Shown one piece after another: positions 23,318 through 33,788 of a stretch of DNA of 64,000 nucleotides. Location: positions 1 through 64,000 of the forward strand of contig JAKSYS010000112.1 of NCBI GenBank assembly GCA_022925895.1, given 5' to 3'. The notes beneath the pieces are model-generated. The model was not told the DNA's origin. It searched no databases and saw nothing but the letters and a program-made list of their open reading frames with translations. Position 1 is the stretch's first letter; each line of letters starts with the position of its first letter. Position numbers and translations under genes: made by a program. The DNA is from Fragilaria crotonensis (lineage: Eukaryota > Bacillariophyta > Fragilariophyceae > Fragilariales > Fragilariaceae).

Positions 23318-24552
23318 AATAATGATAATCTATTGGTATCCAAAATCTTCTGGAGTCGATTTTTAGCTCGTTCCGCCGAATAGGTTGCTTTGGCCTCGAA
23401 CATTAGCATCGAGGTTCGAGTCGTCACGACAAGTTTGTTTTGAAAGTGTGCAATCGCATGCACCGCATCGGGTGCACGGCAGGACCACTCCACGGCGTAC
23501 ATTGTTTTCCCGACCGGTACATGGATCTGGACGAGGCCTGAATAGGTACCAAGAACAATACGATCCATCCAATACTCGACAGCCAGGACGGCATCGTCAG
23601 CTTCGTACCGCGAGTCCCACAGAAACTGTTCCACCACCATGCTGGGTTCTTCCCATACATCGCCCGTGTACAACAATTGACACACGTAACCACACATGGA
23701 ACCCAACAGCAGCCGTGTTTTGGTCAGGTGCAGCGACATGATGGGACCATCCACAATGACATTGTGAGTCGTCAGGGTTTCCAGACTTATTTGATCTTCC
23801 TTCCACTGACAAGAGAAGGACATTATGCACACAGTTCCATCCTGACATCCTAGTGCCAATGAGTGCTGCTTTTCATCGTCGTAGCAGTCGATGGACATGA
23901 TGGGACTCATCACGGCCTCCAATTTCGGCACCTTGACGGATTGAATCTCTTGATTGTAAATTTGAAAACATCGCAATTCCGAATCATCCGCGGATCCAGC
24001 CCAGAGAATGTTATGATCATCACCAACCTTTGAAAATGTTGGGGCCAGCAGCCGGCAGGGGAGTCTGATTTTGTAACTAGTATCGACATTCTTCCACACA
24101 ATTACAGATGCATCCGGACCTTGCTGTCCTACAGTGTCCGAGGTCGTCGCTGCGGACTGAACTGGTGCACTCATAGTCTCTGATCCCAGAACCTCGTCAG
24201 TGATCACGAGACTCTGACTTCTATTGAATGAGGAGCGGAATTCTGAGTTTGTGGGCAAGGTCGTTGTGACAGACGACGATCCATTCTGCGCCACAAGACG
24301 TTTCTTTTCCAGAAATACAAATGCTTCTTGAGTTTGCAGGCAAGCATGACCAACACAGGGAAGGTCAACCGATATGGGTCGTATGACATCTGATAGGGAT
24401 TGTCCGGTAAGATCGTTTGATGTCGATAAACAATGAATCGAGTCTGACTCTGTGGCGAAGGAGCCAAGACCATTCTCAGATAATGCCCGTAGTCCAGAAT
24501 AGCATGTTGTTGGACTGATGAAGCGGGAATATTTGACTTGCGAATACTCCAT
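23314..24552 (-). CDS. Kaptin (KICSTOR subunit) homologue
   Basis: Kaptin is a beta-propeller-like subunit of KICSTOR, which anchors GATOR1 and restrains TORC1 when amino acids are scarce. The C-terminal half follows human Kaptin block by block: LALGCQDGTVCIMSF, VDGPIMSLHL, LLLGSMCGYVCQLLY, DDAVLAVEYWMDRIVLGTYS, then AVEWSCRAPDAVHAIAHFQN, LVVTTRTSMLMF and a terminal helix. The N-terminal YSRFISPTTCYSGLRAL also resembles the family start. I choose the Met at 24552 (412 residues); the frame stays open to a Met at 24711, whose Trp/Cys-rich extension is not Kaptin-like. The assignment is from memory of family motifs. RagA/B, another TORC1-pathway gene, lies 3 kb away. Confidence 0.68.
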   Translation of the reverse strand: MEYSQVKYSRFISPTTCYSGLRALSENGLGSFATESDSIHCLSTSNDLTGQSLSDVIRPISVDLPCVGHACLQTQEAFVFLEKKRLVAQNGSSSVTTTLPTNSEFRSSFNRSQSLVITDEVLGSETMSAPVQSAATTSDTVGQQGPDASVIVWKNVDTSYKIRLPCRLLAPTFSKVGDDHNILWAGSADDSELRCFQIYNQEIQSVKVPKLEAVMSPIMSIDCYDDEKQHSLALGCQDGTVCIMSFSCQWKEDQISLETLTTHNVIVDGPIMSLHLTKTRLLLGSMCGYVCQLLYTGDVWEEPSMVVEQFLWDSRYEADDAVLAVEYWMDRIVLGTYSGLVQIHVPVGKTMYAVEWSCRAPDAVHAIAHFQNKLVVTTRTSMLMFEAKATYSAERAKNRLQKILDTNRLSLF

Positions 24553-25007
24553 AGTCGTCTGGCACCATATCCACTGACAGCGAGAAAACAACAAAGGATT
24601 TGTGCCTGATGGACGATAGAGACGGCGACGACAAGGGAATGGCGATAAGCTTGCCTCTTGCCACACGAGTGCGGAATACAGACATGGAATCCGCAAAAAG
24701 TGCCAAACCACGTTGCTTAAAATACATGGTACAAGTGCCTGCTGTTACTGCATACCATGTAAAACGTACTACTACTCATTCCTGTACAGTAGACTCTTGC
24801 TGCACCTGACGGCCAGTGTGTCCCAAAGAGTTCCCGCCACAATTTGAAATACACAGCACGGGTGTGATCATATCTGATGACTGATGATCTAATCGATATC
24901 ATACATCATACATACGCATTATGAGTTTGGAGTGACATCTCCAATTAAATGACAAAGTTGACTTGCGAATAGATCCGCAATTCCCTCTCTTGACTATCAC
25001 AGTCAAA
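24553..25007. other. Intergenic between divergent Kaptin and thymidylate kinase genes
   Basis: About 450 bases, presumably with both promoters. 24770-24800 is GTAC-rich and 24895-24920 has ATCATACATCATACATACG tandem words. Confidence 0.35.
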
Positions 25008-25814
25008 ATGATCCCTTCACCAAAATCAGTCGTATCACCTGATAATCGCGGCGCCTTCATTGTTTTGGAGGGAGTCGATCGTTGTGGGAAGACGACACAA
25101 TGTGGATTGCTCTTGAAGCACCTCCTCTCTCTCGGACTGAGTGCCATGGCGATTCGCTTTCCCGATCGCACAACATCGGTTGGAACTCTCATAAACAGCT
25201 ACCTGCAGTCATCTCAAAATCTTGACGATCGAGCCATTCACCTCCTCTTTAGTGCCAATCGGTGGGAGGCCGTGCCCTCCATGACTCAAACGTTGGCGGC
25301 CGGCACAACCTTGATTTGCGATCGATACGCTCATTCGGGGGTGGCATTTTCGTCTGGGAAGGATTCCGGCCTTACCATTGATTGGTGCAAAGGCCCGGAT
25401 TTAGGCCTCCCGGCTCCAGATGCAGTCATTTTTTTGAATTTGTCTCAAGAAGAATCGGAGAAACGAGGAGGGTACGTTGACGTTTCGTCGAGATGTGAAG
25501 CGTTGTTTCCGAATTCCTAACATTTGTTTGTGTTGTTGCCTACAAGGTATGGCGGGGAACGGTACGAGAAGCGTGATCTACAGATTCGAGTGCGCCAGAG
25601 GTTCGAGGAACTCAAAGAAGCCGATGAAGGCCGCATTCCTTGGTATATGATTGACGCATCGCAAACTATGGAGGCAGTAACGGAAAATATTGTGGATGTG
25701 GTTCAACTAGTTTTAGAGGACGTGTCGCGAGGCAGACCGTTACAGAAACTTTGGACTGATGGAGTGTACGAATTGGCAAATGCATCCGAGGACAGTGAAG
25801 ATTCTTCCACATAA
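25008..25814 (+). CDS. Thymidylate (dTMP) kinase
   Basis: Phosphorylates dTMP to dTDP for DNA synthesis. Exon 1 is 25008-25471 and exon 2 is 25547-25814, joined across a 75-nt intron (GTACGT...TACAAG). The product is 243 residues. The P-loop reads LEGVDRCGKTTQ and a dTMP-binding Arg follows in IRFPDRTT. The DR(Y/H) motif is CDRYAHSGVAF and the lid region created by splicing is RGGYGGERYEK. Length and motif order match eukaryotic dTMP kinases. An in-frame upstream Met (24963) is possible but adds no targeting signal that I can recognise. The C-terminal tail is acidic (ASEDSEDSST). Confidence 0.92.
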
Positions 25815-25950
25815 TGGATATCGGGGTTCTTACTTTGTGTTTTCCCGGATGAATATCCGTTTTCCTCCTAGTTTGTTTGTTTTCCACATCAATTGACAGC
25901 ATAGCATGCCGTTGTATGAGCATTTCGGAGCATGACAAGTGGTTTCATCA

Positions 25951-26178
25951 TTACGAGACGACAGGGTTCGACTCGTTGCTCTCCTCCACTTTCTTTTCTG
26001 CGTCCAGACGGAGTTGAGCGCGTTCCAATTCTTTCACACGAAATCGCATTGACAACGAGAGAATCAAGAATTGTGTTGCGAACAGAAAGCGGTATTTGAT
26101 TGGCATCCGACCCAGCCAAGCGATCCGTTGTCCCCACGTTTCAAACCTCGGTCGCGGGGGTTTGCTGTCTTCCGTCAT
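25951..26178 (-). CDS. Small single-pass membrane protein
   Basis: The 75-residue frame begins MTEDSKPPRPRFETWGQRIA. It has one hydrophobic helix (YRFLFATQFLILSLSM) and then a charged amphipathic tail (KELERAQLRLDAEKK). This looks like a real small organellar or ER membrane protein rather than noise, but I know no family. It converges on the thymidylate kinase gene. Confidence 0.45.
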   Translation of the reverse strand: MTEDSKPPRPRFETWGQRIAWLGRMPIKYRFLFATQFLILSLSMRFRVKELERAQLRLDAEKKVEESNESNPVVS

Positions 26179-27669
26179 GATGCAATGAACAAGTGCTGGG
26201 GAAAAGGGGGGTCGAAGGAGCTACACGTCGCTGATCAATACTCGGGACTCGGGACACAGATCTTGTGCTCCCTGCCGCTTGCTGGGTTGTGTTTTGTGAC
26301 GTTGTGTCGTTTATGCATATAGTCGTTGTGCCGTTTGTGTCAGATTTGCAGCCCATGACCTGTATACAATTCGCCACATACCGATCTTCTTCTTTTTTAA
26401 TTGTATTGTACTGGAGTGCCAGATACTGGAGGTTCCGGAATATCTTCTTTTCGAGGACGCTTCTGTCGACCGACATGAAAAAATAAGTGAAAACGGATAA
26501 ACGAGGTTATTGATTTTCCGACGGAATTTCGAACCTGACATATGGACTAAAGTTTTCAGATCAAATATGAATCCACCTCTCTGGAATACTAGAAATGTTC
26601 GTTCGACAAATTCGCCGTGACAAAAAGGGGAAAGAAGGCTTGGAAAAATGCACAGGCAACGACTTCTGTATGACAATCCAATGAATGCATTCTTCACGTT
26701 TGATTCTTAAGGAATTTACTTGAGATACTCCGAAGCACATGAATGGAACCCTATAATTAGGAATCGTCGAGATACATTTTTTTGTGGCAGTTTCTTAAAT
26801 TTTCTTAAGTTTTCTCATACTTTCTTAAGAAACTTTAAGAAGATTTGAGTTGCTTAAAAAATCTTAAATATTCTACGTGAATCTGGTAGTAATAAAATCG
26901 CTCCTTCTTAAATTTTCTTAAATAATCTCAAACTTTCTCAATCGGACGTGAGAAAATAGAAGTTGCTCATATTTTCTTAAACTTTCTCATACTTTCTCAA
27001 CCCTTCCTTAAGCAAGATTCCTATGTGTAACTCTTGTTCCAAAACAATTTGTCCGAACGATGGCCTAGGACAATATGAAATGATTAAAGTGTGATGCATA
27101 GAACAAGAGATCGTGTGTAGGAATGGTACGATACAAATAGTTGATAGTCCATCAGATTATATACTGTCTTTCTCGATTTGTACATACAAAAGTGAGGTGT
27201 GTCACGTTTTGACACTAGATTTGATCGTGAATTACACATTTTCGTGGTTTAGACATTTTTTGTATGCTCTTACACATTCTTCCAAAACTGTACGGAGTAC
27301 GATACTCGGTGTACACGATTTAGAAGGAATTCCGGAACCTCCTGGTACTATTACACATTGTTGGGTGTATGCATATGGTGCGAATGGGACTATAATATGG
27401 TACCAGTACTACGTACTACGTAGCACCTTCTACGTTGCTTACAGTACTCGGAGCTCGGTGTACAGTCTACCTTGTACATGCACATGTACCGTGTACCAGG
27501 CACTCAAGAAGTACTGCATTACATTTACACATGACCAGAACGAATTGACCAAAACACAGCTGCTGCTCGTCCACAGTGATATGTCAATGATCAAGTTGAC
27601 CAACCGTACTGTGCAAATCATAAACAGTTGCTAATCCTTCGTGAAACTTCAACATTTATAATAGGTATC
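26179..27669. other. Long AT-rich intergenic region
   Basis: Nearly 1.5 kb without a credible gene. It contains an array of decamer-like TTTTCTTAAA words (listed separately) and a GTAC-rich stretch at 27290-27500. The sequence TTTATAATAG just before the RagA start could be the end of a 5'-UTR intron. Confidence 0.45.
26795..27012. repeat. Degenerate about 10-bp repeats (TTTTCTTAAA / ACTTTCTCAT)
   Basis: The words tttcttaaat, tttcttaagt, tttctcatac and tttcttaaga follow one another with a spacing of about 10 bases. They recur at 26905-26940 and 26965-27010, with some inverted copies between (e.g. ttaagaagat). Base composition is visibly AT-rich. No coding potential. Confidence 0.6.
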
Positions 27670-28644
27670 ATGGCCAAGAAGAAGGTCCTCCTAATGGGAA
27701 AAGCTCACTCAGGGAAGACATCCATGAGAAGCATCATTTTCGCCAATTACCTGGCGCGAGACACGACACGACTGTCACCGACTTTGGATGTCGAACATTC
27801 GCACGTTCGTTTTCTTGGAGACTTGGTCTTGAATCTTTGGGATTGTGGTGGTCAAGATGCCTTCTACGAGTCATACTTCGATCGAGATCGCGAAACTATT
27901 TTTCGAAGTGTAGAACTCCTCATCTACGTGTTTGATATTGAATCCGATAATCCAGAAAAGGACTTTGATCACTTCTGTGGAGTACTCGAAGCGATCGAAG
28001 AGAATTCGCCTGGTGCGCGTATCTTTGTTTTGGTTCACAAGATGGATTTGGTTGCTGAAGAAGATCGAGCAGCCATCTTGGAAGACCGCAAGTCCCTGAT
28101 TGAAGAGACCTGCGTTGCATGCCGAGTGGAATCCTTTCAAATCTATGGCACATCCATTTGGGACGAAACCTTGTACCGTGCTTGGTCTGAAATCGTGACC
28201 AACTTGATTCCCAACATTGGTATCCTTGAAACGCATCTCGGAAATTTCTGTCGCGTCTGCGACGCCGACGAGGTCGTGCTGTTTGAACGCGCCACCTTTT
28301 TGGTGATTTCGCAGGCTCAGGGAGCCTCTGATCCAGTGGCGTCGCCCAACGAAATCGAGCTGGGCATCACGCCCCACGTCAAAAGGACACAGCATTTTGA
28401 TGCGCATCGGCATGAAAAGATCTCAAACATTGTGAAACAGTTCAAGCTCTCGTGCGGTAAGGCACAATCGCAATTTCAAGGGATGGAAGTCAAGAATTCC
28501 AGATTTACTGCGTTCATTGATGCATTTACGGCCAACACGTACATTATGGTGATTGTCTCGAATCCTAATGTGCATACTGCCGCCACCTTGCTGAATATTC
28601 AGAACGCGAGATCACATTTCGAGAGGTTTATTCCTAGAATTTAG
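27670..28644 (+). CDS. RagA/B (Gtr1) small GTPase
   Basis: Rag GTPases recruit TORC1 to the lysosome/vacuole when amino acids are present. The 324-residue product starts [20 protein letters not shown] with the P-loop at residues 10-18. The switch I region is [18 protein letters not shown]3 is WDCGGQ (57-62) and G4 is HKMD (123-126). The C-terminal Rag domain has [31 protein letters not shown] and [11 protein letters not shown]. These features match the RagA/B rather than the RagC/D branch. The open frame extends 14 residues upstream, but ATG 27670 matches the family start. There is no intron in the coding part. A Kaptin homologue is 3 kb upstream on the other strand. Confidence 0.95.
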   Translation: MAKKKVLLMGKAHSGKTSMRSIIFANYLARDTTRLSPTLDVEHSHVRFLGDLVLNLWDCGGQDAFYESYFDRDRETIFRSVELLIYVFDIESDNPEKDFDHFCGVLEAIEENSPGARIFVLVHKMDLVAEEDRAAILEDRKSLIEETCVACRVESFQIYGTSIWDETLYRAWSEIVTNLIPNIGILETHLGNFCRVCDADEVVLFERATFLVISQAQGASDPVASPNEIELGITPHVKRTQHFDAHRHEKISNIVKQFKLSCGKAQSQFQGMEVKNSRFTAFIDAFTANTYIMVIVSNPNVHTAATLLNIQNARSHFERFIPRI

Positions 28645-28736
28645 ATAGCCCTCGTTCATCTAAGTGTGCGTTTTGTTGGCTGTTACATCGTTATAATGTG
28701 CCCCTCCTTCGAGGTGAGGAACTACATATAATCTTC

Positions 28737-29126
28737 CTAATTATAGTTTTTCCAGTTCAGCTTTGGTCTCAAGTTCTCAGAAACATGACCGGTCGCCGTC
28801 GGGGTGCGTGGGTCTTGAACTGGGTATACTGGAGGCTGTATCTCATGGATGCCAAAAATTTTGACCTCACGATCATTCTCCGCGTATCCCATGAATCGTC
28901 CTCTCAAGTCTTGAAGAACCAAAATCGGGGCAAAGGTACTGCCCAAGGTAGCTGCCGTATTCGCGGAAAATCGACGCACGGGTTTTCCCACGAGATAGCC
29001 GACCGCCCAAGATGCGCAAGTAATACCCACAATCTTGACCAAGTCGCTAGTTCGAACTGATTTGATGCATTGATCGATTGTGGGCTCAGGATTGATCACA
29101 GGCCATTTTGGGTCGTTGAACGGCAT
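28737..29126 (-). CDS. Mitochondrial complex I 21 kDa (NUXM-type) subunit
   Basis: Accessory subunit of NADH:ubiquinone oxidoreductase, inner mitochondrial membrane. The 129 residues read MPFNDPKWPVINPEPTIDQ, the N-terminal family motif. A hydrophobic stretch follows (LVKIVGITCASWAVGYLVG), then LGSTFAPILVLQDLRGRFMG and YAENDREVKIFG, as in fungal 21 kDa subunits. The Met at 29126 directly follows a strong acceptor (TTTCCTACAG). Upstream residues in frame look non-coding, and a GTTAGT donor lies near 29338, so a roughly 210-nt intron in the 5' leader is likely. The gene converges with RagA and is head to head with a methyltransferase. Confidence 0.75.
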   Translation of the reverse strand: MPFNDPKWPVINPEPTIDQCIKSVRTSDLVKIVGITCASWAVGYLVGKPVRRFSANTAATLGSTFAPILVLQDLRGRFMGYAENDREVKIFGIHEIQPPVYPVQDPRTPTATGHVSENLRPKLNWKNYN

Positions 29127-29692
29127 CTGTAGGAAAGAAGAATGAGATCTATCAGCTCGAAATTTCAATACGGGTCGCTGGATAACAACTCGACCGTAGC
29201 CGCTGGTATCAACGCCACGGACACAAAACGAGATCACCTCAATCGGCACATCTTCAGTGTTAGACGCATCTTTTCCACCTAATCAACTCTCTCGTATCTG
29301 AGTGGATACCTCTGCCCTCATCTGCACAGGAGACTAACCTTTGACAAGATGAATCAAGGATGTCAAAGGCTGACAATCGTTGTTTCGACGACGTAATCCT
29401 CAACCTCTGTTCCGGTTTGATTCGTTTGACTACTACACGTTTTGACGCTCCAGCTTGTCGGGTGTCGGGTCTCGTGTCTCGGGACTCGGTACTCTGGAGA
29501 TTCCTTATCAGGGTTACATCAATGGAAAAATAGTAGATTCCACATTCCTGTGTGATCGGCATCGCGACGAGCACGATTTCGTCACTTCTTGTATCGGAAT
29601 CATTTCTTCATCATCCATGGGAAATGTCCAACATTTTTACGAACCAATTACTCCTACCACTACAATTCATCACTCCGTAGTCACTGTTCACC

Positions 29693-30490
29693 ATGGAGAT
29701 CGTTAACACAGCATTTCATGAATGCTCATCATTGCCGCTACTGGTCGATTCGTCCAAGATGCCACAAATCTGGGTTCCAGCGACCGATTGGATCGAGGTA
29801 GATTCTCAGGACCATGAATGTCAGATTCAAGCACAGAAAAGCTATTCTCATCCCACGTCGTACGACGAAAACTTTGAGCTCGTCGTCCACGAAAACTTAA
29901 CTCTATACATGACACAGGCTCAGAATGCCTTTCATGGAGTTACAAGTGACGAGACGGGTACCGTAATATGGGGTGCTGCCGTTGGTTTGGCGCGTCATTT
30001 GAAGCCGGCCATGGTACGCGGAAAACGAGTTCTGGAACTGGGATGTGGAGGGGGTGCACCGTCCCTGGTGGCGTGCCATTACGGTGCGACACGCGTGGTT
30101 GCCACTGACTTTGGGGCATCGGCACTGTCGCGTATGTACCAACACGCCGTGCGCAACGATTGTCCTGGTATAGACGTATACTACATCGATTGGGAGAATT
30201 TACCCACCGATTGTGATTCCTACTTGTCCGACGTCATCCTTGCAGCTGATGTGATATATGGCAATATCAATGTTAACGCCTTTGTCAATGCAGTTGATCT
30301 CTTCTTGGCGCCAGGTGGGACGGTTTATTTTAGTTCTAGAGATGGACGGCAGGGTGTTCGCGAGTTATTGGAGCTGATGACACAATCTGGCTTTGTAGAA
30401 GCAGAAAGAATAGCATATCACGGAGAAGATAATCAATCAAGATGGAGAGGTGGTCACACTATATACGTGTATGAGCGAATGTCGCTGTAA
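29693..30490 (+). CDS. METTL21-like class I methyltransferase
   Basis: S-adenosylmethionine-dependent methyltransferase of the lysine-methyltransferase-16 family (protein lysine targets are typical). The 265 residues include GTVIWGAAVGLARHLKP, the family's pre-motif. The SAM-binding motif I is VLELGCGGGAPSLVA, followed by RVVATDFGASALSRM. The DxxY-like catalytic loop is DVILAADVIYGN, and a later strand GGTVYFSSRDG. ATG 29693 sits in a good eukaryotic context (ACCATGG); a second in-frame ATG lies at 29759. Single exon. Substrate unknown. Confidence 0.8.
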   Translation: MEIVNTAFHECSSLPLLVDSSKMPQIWVPATDWIEVDSQDHECQIQAQKSYSHPTSYDENFELVVHENLTLYMTQAQNAFHGVTSDETGTVIWGAAVGLARHLKPAMVRGKRVLELGCGGGAPSLVACHYGATRVVATDFGASALSRMYQHAVRNDCPGIDVYYIDWENLPTDCDSYLSDVILAADVIYGNINVNAFVNAVDLFLAPGGTVYFSSRDGRQGVRELLELMTQSGFVEAERIAYHGEDNQSRWRGGHTIYVYERMSL

Positions 30491-30981
30491 TGGTAAAGGA
30501 ACTCGTAACGGTCTGCTATCCTGAAGGGACGACCTTATCTTCATAGTAATGCCGCAAGGCTCACAGTTCTACAGCTTGATAGTCTAGTAGAAAGGCTCTG
30601 CAAGCTAGTAGAAACTCAGAGAAGCCAGAAGTACACCCGTACTGGAATACTGTATTCGGCCGCTGAACTCTGACTTCTAGTAGGCCACATGTAAAGCAAC
30701 TCCACAATCTGTAGAAGCACATGATCTCCTCCCTCCCTCCAATGCTCATAACACATATCCAATGATGCATAACGTAAACCCTTTTTATAGGCGCCACCTG
30801 TACTGAGAAACCCTTTTACAACCAATATCATTCGCAACGTGCCAAAATTACATCACCACAAAGGTACTGTATGTCATAGCAAAAACAAGCGATAATGAAG
30901 GATTCAAGTTGAAAATGAAGTTCCGAAGGACGCACGGGAATCCTAAAACGCTGGACGCTGCAGTTTTTTTAGATGCGGCAA
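30491..30981. other. Intergenic downstream of methyltransferase
   Basis: About 490 bases. No coding frame supported. It ends at the 3' side of the minus-strand 5S rRNA gene. Confidence 0.35.
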
Positions 30982-31099
30982 AAGAACAACACCCGGGATT
31001 CCAACGTGGTCCCCCACCGTAGTACTAACCGGGCCCGACGATGCTTAACTTCGCTGAGCAGACGGGAAGCGGTGCTGTCATCGTGGTATGGTCGTTCCT
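30982..31099 (-). rRNA. 5S ribosomal RNA
   Basis: The minus strand reads GACCATACCACG, then AGCGAAGTTAAGCATCGTCG, GGCCCGGTTAGTACT, GGTGGGGGACCACG and GGAATCCCGGGTG. These are the conserved blocks of eukaryotic 5S, including the internal promoter (A box, intermediate element, C box). The ends pair: GAACGAC at the 5' end with GTTGTTC at the 3' end (helix I). A TTTT run, the Pol III stop signal, follows directly. Ends are accurate to about two bases. Only one copy is in the window, not linked to the large rRNA genes. Confidence 0.93.
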
Positions 31100-31320
31100 G
31101 GAGAATTGTTGTCCATCAAAATATATGAAACTCAATAAATCGACAAATGATTTGATGACATATATCATATATCGATTTCGAAAGTGTGACATGATTTTTT
31201 ATCTGTGGCGCGACGAAAGATTGGTTGAACTTTCAACGCTTTCAATTCGTCGATGGTGGCGTGCAGAGACAATCCAAACTCGACGACGATTTGGAGAAGT
31301 TGCCGAGGGAGCATGATCCG

Positions 31321-32820
31321 ATGAGACCTAAGAGCACCTTTTTCTTTTTGGTGATGGCAGGTGTGGCTCGTCGCATCTTGGTTGCTGGCCTTATTGTACC
31401 TGATCAAGCACCGACTTGGGCACACCTCACTGAGCGTGTCCTCTCGACGAATACAGGTCAACGGTTGCATGAGGAGGCGCAGCAAAGAATGATTGGACTA
31501 GGACCTCCCCATGCACAGGCGTCGCTTCGATTGTTTGACGCTCAGGAGGAAGATGTTCGAGTGACATTCTACCGTGACCATGCGGCATGGTGTCCTTACT
31601 GTCAAAAGGTGTGGTTAATGTTAGAGGAGAAACGTATCCCATACCGAGTGAAAAAAGTGCCTCTGAATGCGTATGGCGATAAACCGTCGTGGTTTACGAG
31701 AAAAGTCGACGGAGGGAAGCTGCCAGCGCTGGAGTTGGATGGAGTGCTGTACAAAGAGAGTCTCTCCATCTTGAATCTGCTCAGTGAAGTTTTTCACGAT
31801 CAGGGTCCCTCGATGATCCCTCGCGCAGAAGATGCATCATTAGCAGATTATTTTCAGGACCTTGAGAAGAAGCTGCAAAGCGCGTGGTTTTCGCTCACGT
31901 TCTACCCTGTCGAGGGTGAGGACTTGGAAAAAGCGCGATTGAATCTCTTGGAGCACCTTCGACTAACGGATGAGGCGCTTAGTGTCAAGCCAGGTCCTTG
32001 GTTTCTTGGTGGTGATGCGCCGACTATTGTAGACATCCATTTCATTACTACCATCGAGCGTCTCGTTCCTTCAGTCCTATTTTGGAAGGGGATGGTCGTT
32101 CGTGGCAAGTTCGACAACCTAGATCGCTGGTTGGCATCAATGGAAGTTCGACCACACTATCTCGCGACCAAAGCCGACTACTTCAACAGTGTCAGAATCA
32201 TTCCCTCGCAAAATGGACCGGGATACAGCATCGATGCAGCGCGAAAAGTTGCTGACAAAATATGCGGATTGCATGGTGCTTGGGAGTTACCGCTCTCGGA
32301 TTTCGTGGAGCCGTTGCCTCATCTTCATTCCTTGGACGGAGACGAAGCTGCTCGTCACGAAGCAGCGTTTGCCCTCACATCTAATCATAAAGACGTTGTC
32401 TTGTTTGCGTGCCGAGGCGCAGGAGTACCTGGGAATCCTTCCTTTCATGCCGAACTCGCCGACCCTTACGCTGAGCCCAATGAGGACTTTTTCCAGCCTG
32501 TTGATGTGTGTCTGCGACATGTGGTGGTTGCTCTGCTGGACGGTGTTCATGTTGAGACCTCTAGAATGCGGCAATTCCTAGCTCACACAAGTGGCGATGG
32601 GGAGCTTCGACATGATTGGGGAGCCTACGAAGATGACGAGGGGACTGTCTACTATTGGAATGAGATAACTGGGGACTCGACATGGACTCCGCCAACGATG
32701 CAGTTAGATACCTGCCTTGCGTATCTTCGGGATCGAATCGGCGTCCCGCGGGATATGGGACCGGCGGCTGCCATGCAGCTACGGGCTCACCTGAACTGGG
32801 CGATCTCAGTCATTCAGTAG
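31321..32820 (+). CDS. GST/thioredoxin-fold protein with C-terminal WW domain
   Basis: The 499-residue single-exon protein starts with a hydrophobic N-terminus (STFFFLVMAGVARRILVAG). The GST N-domain has VTFYRDHAAWCPYCQKVW, a redox CPYC site at residues 91-94, and GGKLPALELDGVLYKESLSI. The helical GST C-domain includes PWFLGGDAPTIVDIHFI. After about 170 residues without a known domain, a WW domain follows at about 433-458 (WGAYEDDEGTVYYWNEITG with the closing WTPP). WW domains bind proline-rich peptides. The CPYC site suggests thiol chemistry (omega-GST/glutaredoxin-like). Start at 31321 is chosen for the leader; the frame is open from 31225. Confidence 0.8.
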   Translation: MRPKSTFFFLVMAGVARRILVAGLIVPDQAPTWAHLTERVLSTNTGQRLHEEAQQRMIGLGPPHAQASLRLFDAQEEDVRVTFYRDHAAWCPYCQKVWLMLEEKRIPYRVKKVPLNAYGDKPSWFTRKVDGGKLPALELDGVLYKESLSILNLLSEVFHDQGPSMIPRAEDASLADYFQDLEKKLQSAWFSLTFYPVEGEDLEKARLNLLEHLRLTDEALSVKPGPWFLGGDAPTIVDIHFITTIERLVPSVLFWKGMVVRGKFDNLDRWLASMEVRPHYLATKADYFNSVRIIPSQNGPGYSIDAARKVADKICGLHGAWELPLSDFVEPLPHLHSLDGDEAARHEAAFALTSNHKDVVLFACRGAGVPGNPSFHAELADPYAEPNEDFFQPVDVCLRHVVVALLDGVHVETSRMRQFLAHTSGDGELRHDWGAYEDDEGTVYYWNEITGDSTWTPPTMQLDTCLAYLRDRIGVPRDMGPAAAMQLRAHLNWAISVIQ

Positions 32821-32982
32821 TCCTTCCTGGAGGTGGAACGCGACTTTAACTATACAAATTCATTATCAAGCACCAGGAGTGAATATTCACATACATAAAT
32901 TGATGAGTTTATTCTACGAACTGGTCTTGTCGAAATATCAAGGATCCGAGCACGAAGAAATCGTTTCACGGTCCTCTATCTT

Positions 32983-33788
32983 TTATATGTCGATATGGCT
33001 TGATCGATTGGACGGCGATAGCTTTGTTTGTACGAAGCCCAGCTTTCTAATCAGCGTTTTTATCGTCGAAGATACATCCACATCTTCGTTTGCATCCGCC
33101 CAGCTATGAAGTGCTTCGAGGGCTCGAAGGTATGCAATGTGTGCACGCTTCCAATCGTTTTGAAGACAGTAGATGTCCGCTATGAACTGAATGTTCGTCG
33201 AAGCTGTTCGGGGATCAAAGTCAACTCGAGTTTTTGTTCGAACTCGAAGAGCATGGTTAAAAGCTACCAGTGCTTCCTTCAAGTCTCCCTTTGCAACAGC
33301 TTCCGCAGCCAGACGATCCAGATTTTCCAGTAGCTGTTCGCAGAAGTCTCGACTGTATTTTCCATCCTTCCCAAACCGAGTTCGAGCGTCATCTTTGAAC
33401 CTTAAGTTTAAAGGTTAGACAGAGTCAAGAAAAGTTAGCGAGAGTCATGAACGCGGAGCACCGAAGTGAAGCGATTCACTTACTTGACAATATCTCGTTT
33501 GCTGTAGAACATTGACCTTCGAGAATTTTTGTCGATCCTTGGCACTTCCCATAATTGAGTCACCGGAGGATCTGCAAAGCTTACTGACCTGCGAGCATTC
33601 GTTTTGTCGCCTAAAATCCATCTTGAGGTGTTCATATCCGCAAGCAGGGCTACCGTCGAGGTATCCATACTGTTCAGAGCTATCTCAAAGGCATCCATGC
33701 CAGCATCATAGATGCAGGTCATTTCCTTGACGCAATCATAGGAGGGTTCCGTTTCCAAGGCCATTAGGTCCCCTTCCAGTTTCACCAT
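32983..33788 (-). CDS. TPR-like protein, two exons
   Basis: Exon 1 (33484-33788) and exon 2 (32983-33400) are joined in phase across an 83-nt intron (GTAAGT...TTAAG) and give 240 residues. The N-terminal part contains RRSVSFADPPVTQLWEVPR and SRRSMFYSKRDIVKF, a short basic motif type. The C-terminal part forms TPR-like helix pairs: LKEALVAFNHALRVRTKTR and WKRAHIAYLRALEALHSWA. No catalytic motif. Role unknown; probably a protein-interaction module. Confidence 0.6.
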
